Assembly (NCBI GenBank): GCA_021205245.1
Contig: JAJPXZ010000174.1
Span: 1-32,997 of the forward strand
Source: Planctomycetaceae bacterium
Lineage (GTDB): Bacteria > Planctomycetota > SZUA-567
Length of the DNA stretch: 32,997 nucleotides
Direction of reading: 5' to 3'
Below are positions 15,075 through 23,751 of this stretch, piece by piece (the stretch's first letter is position 1; each line of letters opens with the position of its first letter). The translations under genes were made by a program, and so were the position numbers. A model generated the notes under the pieces. It did not search any database. It was not told the DNA's origin and worked only from the letters and a program-made list of their open reading frames with translations.

Positions 15075-15676
15075 AGCCCGGCGGAAGCGTAATCGCTATG
15101 CAAATTTTTAATCGCCTTTGCTATCCCTGGGGGCAAAAAATTGGGCATGCGCTTGCCGGCCGCTTTGCGCCCTGACCTCCACTGGAGTTAAGTGAAAATA
15201 TACTGCCGCGCTCACGTGCCACCATTCCATTTTACTCCACAACATCCGCAAGGTATTTTGCATCCTGCCTGAGAACATACTCGCACATCTTTTTTTTTCT
15301 CACAACGGTTCTTCTGTCTTCATTTCTCTTCTATGGGATCTACATCTTAGTGATCGCCACACCCTTAGCATCATGGCCCGCCGCCATAATGGGTGCCGGG
15401 ATGCGCACAAAATGCGGGTTTTATGGAAACGGTGAAAGTTTTTGCACTATGGCATGGTGGTTGCATAAACGTCGTTCATCAAAGCGGTCCAAAGCGCAAG
15501 CAATGTACCAGGCAACCTTGAGCGGCAGGCGTCATGCAGGCAGCGTGACATCCGCCAGCGAAATCTCGACCACGAGATCCCTTTCTCCCAGCGCCCCCCC
15601 ACACTCCACTCATCCGCATTGCGGAATACTGTTTTCGCAGCAACCCAAGCGAACGGTTCCTTCAAGGAGCATCACC
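15075..15676. other. Control region and leader of the glycyl radical enzyme operon
   Basis: This 602-base region holds the sigma-54 promoter (separate entry), a T9 tract at 15290-15298, and a leader of about 200 bases between the predicted transcription start near 15476 and the ATG at 15677. The leader contains two small perfect stems, ATCTCG/CGAGAT (15563-15568 and 15573-15578) and CCGCA/TGCGG near 15620. The activator's upstream binding sites should lie before 15440; I could not define them. A frame in phase with the enzyme extends back to 15350 but overlaps the promoter and is not translated in my view. Confidence 0.5.
15450..15465 (+). promoter_or_regulatory. Sigma-54 (-24/-12) promoter of the glycyl radical enzyme operon
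   Basis: TGGCATGGTGGTTGCA matches the consensus TGGCACGRNNNTTGCW at all conserved positions except one C to T change in the -24 box. GG at 15451-15452 and GC at 15463-15464 have the required 12-base spacing. A sigma-54 activator gene ends 375 bases upstream and the catabolic operon starts 211 bases downstream, which strongly supports function. Confidence 0.85.
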
Positions 15677-18052
15677 ATGGCGAACTATATGGAACGCATC
15701 AACGCCCTCCGGCAGCAGTACCTCCACACCCGTGTCGACATGGATGTGTATAACGCCAAGTTTTTGACCGAAGGTTTCAAGGCGACAGAAGGCCAGCCTT
15801 GGATCATCCAGAAGGCAACCGGCTACAAGCACCAGTGCGAAAAAAAGAACATCTATATTCAAGATCATGAACTGCTGGTCGGCGGCGCCGGCTTCAAGCC
15901 CCGTGCCGGTATTCTCTGCGCCGACTCTTCCTGCTCCATCCTTGACCGCGAACTCGACACCATCAGCACCCGCACGTTCGACCCGTTCTTCTTGAGCGAG
16001 GACGGCAAGAAAATCTTCAAGGAAGAGGTGTCGGAATATTGGAAAAACAAGAGCCTGCTCGACCGCTGGCGCGCCCTCGCGCCCGACGACATGGAAACGC
16101 TCCGCGACTGTGGTATGATTTACATCGACCGCAAGGCCGTCCGTGGCTATGGGGAGACAACCCCGGGTTGGGACCGCCTCCTCGCCGTCGGCATCGGCGG
16201 CATCCGCAAAGAGGCTGAAGCGGCCCTGGCCAAGCTGGACGACGCCCGCGTCGGCGACTTGGAAAAGATGTTCTTCCTCAAGGCTGAAATCATCGCCTGC
16301 GACGCCATCATCCATCTCGCCCATCGTCACGCCGACCTGGCCGAAAAGATGGCGGGCGAATGCGCCGACCCGGTCCGCAAAGCCGAGCTCGAAACGATCG
16401 CGGCTGTTTGCCGCCGCGTCCCTGAATTCCCGGCCCAGTCGTTCTACGAAGCGACGCAAAGCGTTCTCTTCTACGAATACGCCATTTATATGGAGCAGAA
16501 CGCCTCCTCCTATAACCTTGGCCGCATCGACCAATATCTCTACCCCTACTATAAGGCTGACCTCGACAAGGGCGTCATCACCAAGGAAGACGCGCAGGAG
16601 CTTCTGGACTGTCTGTGGATCAAGGTGGCTGAACTGAGCCTGTTCCAGGACGAAGTCACCGCCCAGTTCGCGGCCGGTTATTGCATCACCGTCCAAGTAA
16701 CCGCCGGCGGCATCGATCGCTTCGGCAACGACGCCGTCAACGACCTGTCCTATCAGGTCATTCAGGCCACGATGGACGTGCGGCTGAAAGAGCCGAACCT
16801 GTCCATCCGCTACAACATTTCCAAGAATCCGGATTCGTTCCTGCGTAAGGGAATCGAGTCGATTCGCATGGGCTTGACCATGCCCGCCATCTACCACGAC
16901 GACGCCGGCATCCGCATGCTGCTGAACAAGGGCGTGCCGCTGTCGGAAGCGTGGGATTGGACCCCCTGCGGCTGCGTCGAGACAAACCTGGGCGGCAGGA
17001 TGAAACAGTATACCGATATGGCCGACGTCAACATGGGCGGCGTTGTTGAAATGGCGCTGAACGACGGCATCAGCCGCAAGACCGGGAAACGCGTCTCCGT
17101 CTCCACCGGCGATCCGACGACGTTCGCGACCTTCAACGATTTCTTCGACGCGGTCAAAACCCACATGCGCTATTTTGTCGACGTGGTCGTCTCCGGCAAC
17201 CAGCTCCTTGATTACTTGAGTATGAACTACCGTCCGGTCCCGGCCTTGTCACTGATGTTCCCTGACTGCATCGAAAAAGGTATCGACTACAGCGCCGGCG
17301 GCGCGAAATACAACTGCGGCGGTGGCGTCATCACCGTCGGCCAAGCCGACATCATCAATTCCCTCGCAGCCGTCAAGTACCTCGTTTATGACGAAAAGAG
17401 GGTGACGATGGCAGAGTTGTGCGCTGCCCTCGCCGCCAACTTTGAAGGCTACGGCGATATACGCCAGATGTGTCTGGATGCGCCGAAGTACGGCAATGAC
17501 GACATCCGCGCCGACTGGGTCGTGGGCGAGACCTACACCTACATTATCGACCAGTTCGAAAAGTACGACACCAAGTTCGGCAAGATGACGATGGGCATGC
17601 TGCCCGTATCCGGCAACACCCCCATCGGCGCATGGGTTGGCGCGCTCCCGTCCGGACGGCAGGCCTGGACGCCTCTCGCCGACGGTATCGGCGCGACCGG
17701 CGGCACCGACGTCAATGGCCCGACCGCGCTCCTGAAGTCGGTCAGCCGCATTCCGCACGCCCGCTTTACCCAAGGCACGCAACTGAACCTGAAGATTGAA
17801 CCCAGCATCATGTCCGGGGAAAAGGGTATCGCCCACATGATCAACCTGGTCAAGAGCATGTGCACCCTGGACGTCTATCACGCCCAGTTCAACGTGGTTG
17901 ACCGTGGCACGCTCATCGCTGCCCAGGAAGATCCGGAAAAGTACAAGCACCTCCTGATCCGTGTCGCTGGCTATACCGCGTTCTTCGTGGAATTGGGCAA
18001 GGAGGTGCAGGATGAAATCATCAGTCGAACCGAAATCGGCGCGTGGAACTGA
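15677..18052 (+). CDS. Glycyl radical enzyme of unassigned substrate (GCVE class)
   Basis: The 791-residue protein is a glycyl radical enzyme. A radical stored on Gly765 (RVAGYTAFF) is passed to Cys433 (motif PCGCVE, residues 430-435), with Glu435 as the probable general base. The GCVE form groups it with dehydratases, C-N and C-S lyases and arylacetate decarboxylases, not with pyruvate formate-lyase (adjacent Cys-Cys). Other family segments are GRIDQYLYPYYKADL (283-297) and LADGIGATGGTDVNGPTALL (667-686). The region that often reads GHxxPDY reads GETTPGW here (159-165). No match to a characterised subtype is obvious. ATG 15677 is set by AAGGAG and family length. The activase overlaps its 3' end by 41 bases. 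It requires anaerobic conditions. The substrate cannot be named from the sequence. Confidence 0.92.
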   Translation: MANYMERINALRQQYLHTRVDMDVYNAKFLTEGFKATEGQPWIIQKATGYKHQCEKKNIYIQDHELLVGGAGFKPRAGILCADSSCSILDRELDTISTRTFDPFFLSEDGKKIFKEEVSEYWKNKSLLDRWRALAPDDMETLRDCGMIYIDRKAVRGYGETTPGWDRLLAVGIGGIRKEAEAALAKLDDARVGDLEKMFFLKAEIIACDAIIHLAHRHADLAEKMAGECADPVRKAELETIAAVCRRVPEFPAQSFYEATQSVLFYEYAIYMEQNASSYNLGRIDQYLYPYYKADLDKGVITKEDAQELLDCLWIKVAELSLFQDEVTAQFAAGYCITVQVTAGGIDRFGNDAVNDLSYQVIQATMDVRLKEPNLSIRYNISKNPDSFLRKGIESIRMGLTMPAIYHDDAGIRMLLNKGVPLSEAWDWTPCGCVETNLGGRMKQYTDMADVNMGGVVEMALNDGISRKTGKRVSVSTGDPTTFATFNDFFDAVKTHMRYFVDVVVSGNQLLDYLSMNYRPVPALSLMFPDCIEKGIDYSAGGAKYNCGGGVITVGQADIINSLAAVKYLVYDEKRVTMAELCAALAANFEGYGDIRQMCLDAPKYGNDDIRADWVVGETYTYIIDQFEKYDTKFGKMTMGMLPVSGNTPIGAWVGALPSGRQAWTPLADGIGATGGTDVNGPTALLKSVSRIPHARFTQGTQLNLKIEPSIMSGEKGIAHMINLVKSMCTLDVYHAQFNVVDRGTLIAAQEDPEKYKHLLIRVAGYTAFFVELGKEVQDEIISRTEIGAWN

Positions 18053-18863
18053 TGCGACGGCACTTCTCGAAAAGGTGATGCCTGTGCCGCATGCGGAAAC
18101 GGAAATATCCGAAGGGATGGTGCTGCGCATCGAGCGCAGTTCCATCCACGACGGCGACGGCTTCCGTACCGTTGTCTTTCTGAAGGGATGTCCGCTCCGG
18201 TGCCAGTGGTGCTCGACACCGGAAAGCATGTCGCCGGCGGTTGAGCACGTGGGTACGCAGACCTACGGCACGGTTATGAGCGTCGAAGAGGTCATGACCG
18301 AAGTACGGAAGGACGGCATCTTCTTCTTCCATTCCGGCGGCGGCATGACCCTGTCGGGAGGCGAACCGTTGGCGCAGGCCGGTTTTGCCGCCGCGCTTCT
18401 CCGGCAATCGCAATACGAAGCCATCAACACCGCGATTGAAACGGGCCTGGCTGTCCCGTTCAGGCAGGTGGAAAAGGTGATCCCGTATCTCGACGCGGTC
18501 TACGCCGACCTTAAGCACATCGACGAGGACAAGCACAGGTATTATTGCGGCATGGACAATGCCATCGTCCTGGACAATTTGCGCCGTCTGGACGGCATGG
18601 CGAAAGGCATCAAACTCGTGGTCCGCATGCCTCTGGTTCCGGGCATCAACGACGACAACGAAACGCTCCACCGTACCGGAACGTTTTTGGCAACACTCGA
18701 TAATTTGCACAGCGCCCAGATACTCCCGTATCACCGCCTTGGCATAGACACCTACCGCAAACTGGGACGCGAATACCTTCTCCAGGCCGTTGTGACGCCA
18801 GACCCGGCGCACGTGGAAGCGGCCCGTGAAATCCTTCGGAACCATGTGTCCACCGTGTGCTGA
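18012..18863 (+). CDS. Radical-SAM glycyl radical enzyme activase lacking the ferredoxin insert
   Basis: The 283-residue radical-SAM protein abstracts a hydrogen from the glycine of the enzyme encoded just upstream. The cluster motif is Cys60-x3-Cys64-x2-Cys67 (FLKGCPLRCQWCSTPES), followed by the SAM-binding GGGMTLSGGEPL. Activases of GCVE-type enzymes usually carry an extra Cys-rich ferredoxin-like domain right after CxxxCxxC. Here the sequence passes directly to EEVMTEVRKDGIFF with no cysteines, as in PflA. The first 30 residues are an extension before the barrel starts (MVLRIERSSIHDGDGFRTV). ATG 18012 is fixed by AAGGAGG and overlaps the upstream gene by 41 bases, indicating translational coupling. 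Confidence 0.9.
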   Translation: MKSSVEPKSARGTDATALLEKVMPVPHAETEISEGMVLRIERSSIHDGDGFRTVVFLKGCPLRCQWCSTPESMSPAVEHVGTQTYGTVMSVEEVMTEVRKDGIFFFHSGGGMTLSGGEPLAQAGFAAALLRQSQYEAINTAIETGLAVPFRQVEKVIPYLDAVYADLKHIDEDKHRYYCGMDNAIVLDNLRRLDGMAKGIKLVVRMPLVPGINDDNETLHRTGTFLATLDNLHSAQILPYHRLGIDTYRKLGREYLLQAVVTPDPAHVEAAREILRNHVSTVC

Positions 18864-18906
18864 GAAGCGATAACCCGCTACCACCACAAAACCGTTTCCG
18901 ACCGCT

Positions 18907-18926
18907 CCGACGCAATTACACGTCGG
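18907..18926 (+). terminator. Weak intra-operon hairpin between activase and symporter
   Basis: CCGACG (18907-18912) and CGTCGG (18921-18926) pair around eight bases, followed by GTGTTTTG about ten bases later. It may attenuate transcription or end some transcripts after the activase. Confidence 0.3.
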
Positions 18927-19016
18927 GCACAGGGGTGTTTTGCGCGCGTTTTGTAAGACGTTGGCCAATCGGGTGGCGTTGCGTATACGATTCGACGATA
19001 TGAGGAAAGGATTGCC

Positions 19017-20603
19017 ATGGATTTATCGAACATTATCAACGAAGTCAATGGCTACATTTGGGCCATGCCGGTCATCCTGCTGCTCTTGGGTGTTAGTCTT
19101 GCCTACTGCGTCGCCATGGGCTTTGGCACGCTGCGGAACTGGCGTTTGCAGTTTAAGCTGCTGTTCTCCGGTGCGAGCGGGTCGGCCGAAGGGATCTCGC
19201 CGCTCCAGACCTTCTGCGCCGTCGCCGCGTACCGCGTGGCGGTCGGCAATATCGGCGGCGTGTGTGTGGCTATCCTTTACGGCGGTCCTGGCGCTCTTTT
19301 CTGGATGGTGGTGACATCCCTCATCACGTCCGCCATCGCCTATGCCGAAAACAGCCTCGGCCAGCTCTACAAGGTCCGTCAGGATGGGCAGTACCGTGGC
19401 GGCCCCTATAACTACATGGAAAGCGGCCTTGGCTGGCGGCCCCTGGCGGTTGTCTTCGCCCTGCTGGCTCTCGTCGCGGTTCCCCTCTTCGTCAGCGGCG
19501 CAGGCGCCAACAACATCGGTATGGCATTCCAGAATAGCCTGGGCATCAACCCGGCTTACACTGGCATTGTCGTCTCCTTCCTTCTGTTCCTGGTTATTTC
19601 CGGCGGCGTTCGCCGTATCGCGAAATTCTCCTCCGTCATCGTCCCGGTCATGACGTTCCTGTATCTGACCATGACCGTCGTCCTTATGGTGATGAATTAC
19701 GACAAGATTGCCGGTATTGTCCAGATGGTCGTCTCCAGCGCCTTCAGCGCCGACTCCGTCTATGGCGGTCTGTTCGGAAGCGCCGTATCCTACGGCGTCA
19801 AGCGCGCAGTGAATTCGAGTGGTGCGGGCATGGGCGAAACGCCTCCGCAAGCGGCGGCAGCCGAGAGTCCGCACCCGGCTGAACAGGGCCTCATCAATGC
19901 CTTCACCGTGTATATTGACGTCACCGTGTGTTTGTGCAGCGGCTTCATGGTCCTCATTACCGATTGCTTCAATGTCCTCGGGAGAGACGGTGCGGTCATG
20001 CACGTCGGCGCAGGCTCGGCCGTCATGGCTGAACAGGCCGCGACCGGAACCGTCGGCGTCGTTTGGGTTCAGGAAGCGTGCAACACCGTGCTCCCGACTT
20101 TTGGCGGCATCATCGTCGCGTTCTCGCTCTTGTTCTTCGCTTTTTCCACCACGGTGGCGTACTACTACGAAGGGGAATCCGGCCTGGCGTACCTGGCTCG
20201 GAACAAGTCTCAGAAAGAACGAGACAAACTTATCTGGATTCTCCGCGTCGCCCAGCCGCTCATGTTCTTCGTCTGGTTCAATGTCACCGCCGCGACCGCC
20301 TGGGCGGTGAGTGAAATCGCTCTGGGCCTGATGATCTGGGTTAACGGCATCGCGCTTATCTTCCTCTTCCCCAAGGTCATTTTGGTCTACAAGGACTACA
20401 TGGCCCAGATAAAGGCAGGTGTGGCGCAGCCTCACTTCAACCCGCACAAGCTCGGCATCAAGAACGCTGATGTATGGATGGATTTGAACAAGGAAACAAT
20501 TCGTACGTATGCCAGGCGCTATAAAGCCGAGCAGGAGGCCGCCGAAGCGGCTAAAGCGCTCGCAGTCCATGAAGATGGCGTCGCCATGCCAAGGCCCAGG
20601 TAA
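19017..20603 (+). CDS. AGCS-family sodium:alanine/glycine-type symporter
   Basis: The 528-residue protein has the AGCS (Na+:alanine symporter) architecture with about 11 membrane helices. Family landmarks are LQTFCAVAAYRVAVGNIGGV and LYGGPGALFWMVVT near residues 60-105, the QYRGGPYNYMESGLG signature-like loop, SYGVKRAVNSSGAGMGETP in the middle and TTVAYYYEGESGLAYL near the C-terminus. The tail ends in a charged, Ala/Glu-rich helix. AGGAAAGGA precedes ATG 19017. Characterised AGCS members carry small neutral amino acids with Na+. Placement inside the glycyl radical enzyme operon, 18 bases before the epimerase, implies that it imports the substrate of that pathway, which would then be amino-acid-like or at least small and zwitterionic. 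That last step is inference. Confidence 0.88.
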   Translation: MDLSNIINEVNGYIWAMPVILLLLGVSLAYCVAMGFGTLRNWRLQFKLLFSGASGSAEGISPLQTFCAVAAYRVAVGNIGGVCVAILYGGPGALFWMVVTSLITSAIAYAENSLGQLYKVRQDGQYRGGPYNYMESGLGWRPLAVVFALLALVAVPLFVSGAGANNIGMAFQNSLGINPAYTGIVVSFLLFLVISGGVRRIAKFSSVIVPVMTFLYLTMTVVLMVMNYDKIAGIVQMVVSSAFSADSVYGGLFGSAVSYGVKRAVNSSGAGMGETPPQAAAAESPHPAEQGLINAFTVYIDVTVCLCSGFMVLITDCFNVLGRDGAVMHVGAGSAVMAEQAATGTVGVVWVQEACNTVLPTFGGIIVAFSLLFFAFSTTVAYYYEGESGLAYLARNKSQKERDKLIWILRVAQPLMFFVWFNVTAATAWAVSEIALGLMIWVNGIALIFLFPKVILVYKDYMAQIKAGVAQPHFNPHKLGIKNADVWMDLNKETIRTYARRYKAEQEAAEAAKALAVHEDGVAMPRPR

Positions 20604-20621
20604 ACAAGGAAAGAACACACA

Positions 20622-21542
20622 ATGAACGGTAATGATAGAAAACACCTCCCCCTGGGAATGCACACCTACACCCTGCACCTGAGCGGGTTCGGCGAGAGCT
20701 GGGGCTTCCAGAGCGACCACGCCTTCGAGAAGGTCAGGGACATTGACTGGCTCATGGACCGCGCCGTCGAGTGGGGCTTGGACGGTCTACACTGCACCAA
20801 CGTCGATCTCGAGCCGATGACGCCCGAGCATTTAGCCGAAATTAAGGAAGGGGCGAAGAAGCGCGGCCTCTACCTTGAACTGAATGTCTCCTTCGACGCA
20901 CCCTGCGACCCGCGTGTCAACGCCACCGTGGATGGCGCGTATCGCACAGCCCAAGCCATCGGCGCGGATCTCGTCAAGTTCAGCCTTGATATTGAGCGGC
21001 CGCATCCCCTTTACGGCACCTGCATGCATCCAAAGGTAAAAGAGCAGTTGGACAACCGGCTGGAACAGTTCAGGAAAAACATTCCCCTGATGGAGGAGCT
21101 GGGCCTGACCGTATCAATTGAAAACCATTGCGATACCTACGCCGACGAAGTGATCTACATGGTGAAGGATCTCAATCATCCGTCTATCGGCGCATGCATC
21201 GACACCATCAATTCCCTCTGTGTTCTGGAAGGCATCGAGGCGGCTGTCGAAAAGATGCTCCCCTACGCCAACTGCTGCCACCTGTGCGACAATGAACTCC
21301 GTATCGACCACAACGGCACCCACTCCATCGGTGTGCCGGTCGGCACCGGCGACGTTGACTGCGCCGCCATTGTCGAGCGATTCCGGACCGAGTCTCCCCG
21401 GATGAAGCGCATCACCCTGGAGAACGAGTGCGAAGTCGGCGGCATGTCTATCGAAGCAGCCAGGGAAGCGGAAATTGAAGCATGCATCAAGACCATCAAT
21501 TTCCTCCGCGACACGTGTGGCTTGGGGCAAAGAGGTAGGTAA
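20622..21542 (+). CDS. TIM-barrel sugar phosphate isomerase/epimerase family protein (AP endonuclease 2 superfamily)
   Basis: The 306-residue protein has the xylose-isomerase-like TIM barrel. Putative metal ligands are a Glu in LTVSIENHCD, an Asp in GACIDTIN, a His in CCHLCDNEL and a Glu in ITLENECEVGG, the usual E-D-H-E set of epimerases and isomerases such as tagatose 3-epimerase or hydroxypyruvate isomerase. GTGDVDCAAIVERF near residue 240 is also typical. It contains several Cys residues near the metal site. AAGGAAAG lies upstream. The gene follows the symporter by 18 bases. It probably isomerises a small hydroxy-carbonyl intermediate, but the substrate is unknown. A strong hairpin follows 58 bases later. 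Confidence 0.82.
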   Translation: MNGNDRKHLPLGMHTYTLHLSGFGESWGFQSDHAFEKVRDIDWLMDRAVEWGLDGLHCTNVDLEPMTPEHLAEIKEGAKKRGLYLELNVSFDAPCDPRVNATVDGAYRTAQAIGADLVKFSLDIERPHPLYGTCMHPKVKEQLDNRLEQFRKNIPLMEELGLTVSIENHCDTYADEVIYMVKDLNHPSIGACIDTINSLCVLEGIEAAVEKMLPYANCCHLCDNELRIDHNGTHSIGVPVGTGDVDCAAIVERFRTESPRMKRITLENECEVGGMSIEAAREAEIEACIKTINFLRDTCGLGQRGR

Positions 21543-21599
21543 ATAATAAGAGAGCACCTGAAACGGTGGTATAGGCTGATTCTCGCTATCAATACTTAC

Positions 21600-21634
21600 G
21601 AGCTGTTCTGTATCGACCCGATAAAGAACAGCTC
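21600..21634 (+). terminator. Two-tier hairpin between the epimerase and GldA-like genes
   Basis: GAGCTGTTCT (21600-21609) pairs with AGAACAGCTC (21625-21634), and inside it TATCG (21611-21615) pairs with CGATA (21619-21623). TTCATTTACAT follows. The stem is stable but the T-tract is imperfect. It could be a terminator, an attenuator, or a processing/stability element separating upstream from downstream expression within the operon. Confidence 0.6.
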
Positions 21635-21727
21635 TTCATTTACATATGAAAAATAAGGGCGGGGATCGTGGCTCCCTTTGTGGACAGCAAATTGTAGTAC
21701 GTACCGGTGAGGGGCGGAGGATCACCG

Positions 21728-22936
21728 ATGCGCAAGGCATTTATCAGTCCCACCAAATACGTACAGGGGGAAGACGAGCTCCTGTACCTCGGGTATTTTA
21801 TCAAGTTGTATGGCGATTCCGCCTTCATGGTTGCAGTGGACGAGGATCTCGAACGGGTCGAGGAAAAGTTGAAAAAGACCTGTGAGACATTCGGCGTCAC
21901 CATGGAGAAGAGCGGCTTCAAGGGAAAATGCACCAAGGAAGAAACCGAACGGCTGCAAAAAGTCGCGAAGGAAAAGAACTGCGCCTGCACCGTGGCGTTG
22001 GGGGGCGGTCAGGCCGTCGACGCCTCCAAATTCGTGGCTCAGGGCGAAAAGTTGATCATCGTTCCCACTATCGCCGCTACCGACAGCCCCACCAGCCACT
22101 CGGCGGTGCTCTATACCGAAGACGGTTTTTTCGACGAATACGCCTACTTCAAATCCAGCCCCAGCGTCATTCTCATCGATACCACAGTCATTGCCGAGGC
22201 TCCGACGCGGTTCCTCGTCTCCGGCATTGGCGATGCCTTGTCCACCTATTTTGAAGCCCGCGCCACGACCCGTTCCTTCTCGGATGTGAACGCCGGTCTT
22301 CCCTGTGGTGCGCGCGAGGACAAAGCGCCGCCGGCCAAATCGACCAAAACCGCCATGACCCTGGCCAAGCTGTGTTACGACACTATCCGCGAGGACGCGG
22401 GCAAAGCCATAGCCGCCTGCGAAGCGGGCGTCGTCACCCAGGCTCTGGAAAACATTATTGAAGCGAATGTGCTCTTGTCCGGCATTGGCTTCGAATCTGG
22501 CGGCCTGGCAGCGGCCCACGCCATCCACGACGGCTTTACCACGCTCGAAGCGACCCACGATTGCCAGCATGGCGAAAAGGTGGCTTTTGGCACGATTTGC
22601 CAACTGGTTTTGGAAAACGCTCCGGAAGAAGAACTCTATGAGGTGATCGAATTCTGCGCTGAACTCGGCCTGCCGATTTGCTTGGAAGACATCGGACTCG
22701 ACGATCCGTCGGAAGAGGACTTAAAGAAGATTGCCGAGAAGGCGTGCGAGCCGGAGGAATCAATCCATTCCATGCCTTTTAAGGTGACGGAAGATATGGT
22801 CATCGCCGCTATTTTGGCAGCCGACCTCATCGGGATGCAATTCAAGGAAGCGTTGGGCGACAGCGACATTGCATGCGGCTGCGGCTGTGGCGACGACCTC
22901 GATGAAGGTGACGACGACGATTCGGATGATGAATAG
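21728..22936 (+). CDS. GldA-like iron/zinc alcohol dehydrogenase (glycerol dehydrogenase family) with Cys/acidic tail
   Basis: Residues 1-375 or so match glycerol dehydrogenase-type enzymes, which oxidise glycerol or 1,2-diols or, in reverse, reduce hydroxyacetone-type carbonyls with NAD(H). The nucleotide segment reads VALGGGQAVDASKFVA, then VPTIAATDSPTSHSAV. Metal ligands can be seen: an Asp in SGIGDALSTYFEA, a His in AHAIHDGF and a His in DCQHGEKVAFG. At 402 residues it is about 35 longer than GldA because of a C-terminal tail reading ACGCGCGDD followed by a run of Asp/Glu/Ser. ATG 21728 is chosen for the GGGGCGGAGG ribosome site; the in-frame ATG at 21707 lies before it. In this operon it most likely reduces or oxidises the product of the glycyl radical enzyme. 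Confidence 0.88.
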   Translation: MRKAFISPTKYVQGEDELLYLGYFIKLYGDSAFMVAVDEDLERVEEKLKKTCETFGVTMEKSGFKGKCTKEETERLQKVAKEKNCACTVALGGGQAVDASKFVAQGEKLIIVPTIAATDSPTSHSAVLYTEDGFFDEYAYFKSSPSVILIDTTVIAEAPTRFLVSGIGDALSTYFEARATTRSFSDVNAGLPCGAREDKAPPAKSTKTAMTLAKLCYDTIREDAGKAIAACEAGVVTQALENIIEANVLLSGIGFESGGLAAAHAIHDGFTTLEATHDCQHGEKVAFGTICQLVLENAPEEELYEVIEFCAELGLPICLEDIGLDDPSEEDLKKIAEKACEPEESIHSMPFKVTEDMVIAAILAADLIGMQFKEALGDSDIACGCGCGDDLDEGDDDDSDDE

Positions 22937-22992
22937 CGCCAACCGGCGGGGGCGGCACGCCGTCTCCGCCGATACTGTGGAAAGGACCACGC

Positions 22993-23742
22993 GTGAACAT
23001 CCTGATAGTGATGACCTCGCACGACAGCCTGGGCGATAGCGGCGGCAAGACCGGCATCTGGCTGGAAGAATTCGCCGCACCGTATTATGTCTTTACAGAT
23101 GCCAAGGCGACGATAACGCTTGCATCGCCAAAAGGTGGCCACCCGCCAATCGACCCGGACAGCGAGAAAGCCGTCGCCTATACCGGGGCAACCAAGCGCC
23201 TCGGCTCCGACGACGAAGCATCGCAGGCGCTCCGGGATACCGTGGCGCTGGCGACAATCGATTCGGCTGCGGACTATGATGGAATTTTTATTGTCGGCGG
23301 CCATGGGCCGATGTGGGATTTGGCCGAGGACGAGCATTCCATTGCCTTGCTCGAGGATGCGGCAAGACGTGGCATTCCGATAGGTGCGGTTTGCCACGGC
23401 CCGGCCGCTTTCCGCCATGTCCGTGGAGCTGACGGCGAACCGCTGGTATGCGGCAGGGCGGTCACCGGCTTTAGTAACCGCGAGGAGGAGGCGAACGGGA
23501 CGCTGGACGCCGTCCCCTTCCTGCTTGAAGACATGCTGGTAGACAGTGGCGGCGCATACTCGAGCGCTCCTGACTGGCAGCCCCATGTCGAGCACGACGG
23601 CACACTCATTACCGGGCAGAATCCGGCGTCGTCCGAGGCGACGGCGCGGCAACTGCTGGCCCTCATCGATGTTAAAAAGGTGCTGGCACCTGTGGATCCA
23701 GGACCGGTGATTCAGTCTGAGCCTACCCTTACGGGCAGGTAA
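22993..23742 (+). CDS. DJ-1/PfpI-superfamily protein, Hsp31 / glyoxalase III-like
   Basis: The 249-residue protein has the DJ-1/Hsp31 fold: DYDGIFIVGGHGPMWDLAED in the middle, the nucleophile elbow GAVCHGPAAF with its reactive Cys, and VTGFSNREEEAN near residue 155, all typical of the Hsp31 branch. Several members of that branch act as glutathione-independent glyoxalases (methylglyoxal to lactate) or carbonyl-damage repair proteins. The start is GTG 22993 behind AAAGGA, 56 bases after the GldA-like gene. As the last gene before the terminator it probably protects against a reactive ketoaldehyde made by the pathway. The enzymatic role is inferred from the family only. Confidence 0.85.
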   Translation: MNILIVMTSHDSLGDSGGKTGIWLEEFAAPYYVFTDAKATITLASPKGGHPPIDPDSEKAVAYTGATKRLGSDDEASQALRDTVALATIDSAADYDGIFIVGGHGPMWDLAEDEHSIALLEDAARRGIPIGAVCHGPAAFRHVRGADGEPLVCGRAVTGFSNREEEANGTLDAVPFLLEDMLVDSGGAYSSAPDWQPHVEHDGTLITGQNPASSEATARQLLALIDVKKVLAPVDPGPVIQSEPTLTGR

Positions 23743-23751
23743 CTTTACGGA

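Noticed and set aside
15350-15676. In-frame N-terminal extension of the glycyl radical enzyme
   Set aside because: It starts at a GTG without a ribosome site, overlaps the sigma-54 promoter and has no family similarity; ATG 15677 has AAGGAG and gives the normal length.
15662-17164. 500-residue minus-strand open frame opposite the glycyl radical enzyme
   Set aside because: It is a mirror of a strongly GC3-biased gene; the plus-strand protein has unmistakable motifs throughout.
19023-20720. 565-residue minus-strand open frame opposite the symporter
   Set aside because: It is an antisense shadow of a GC-rich membrane protein gene; composition is Asp/His/Arg-rich with no recognisable domain and no ribosome site.
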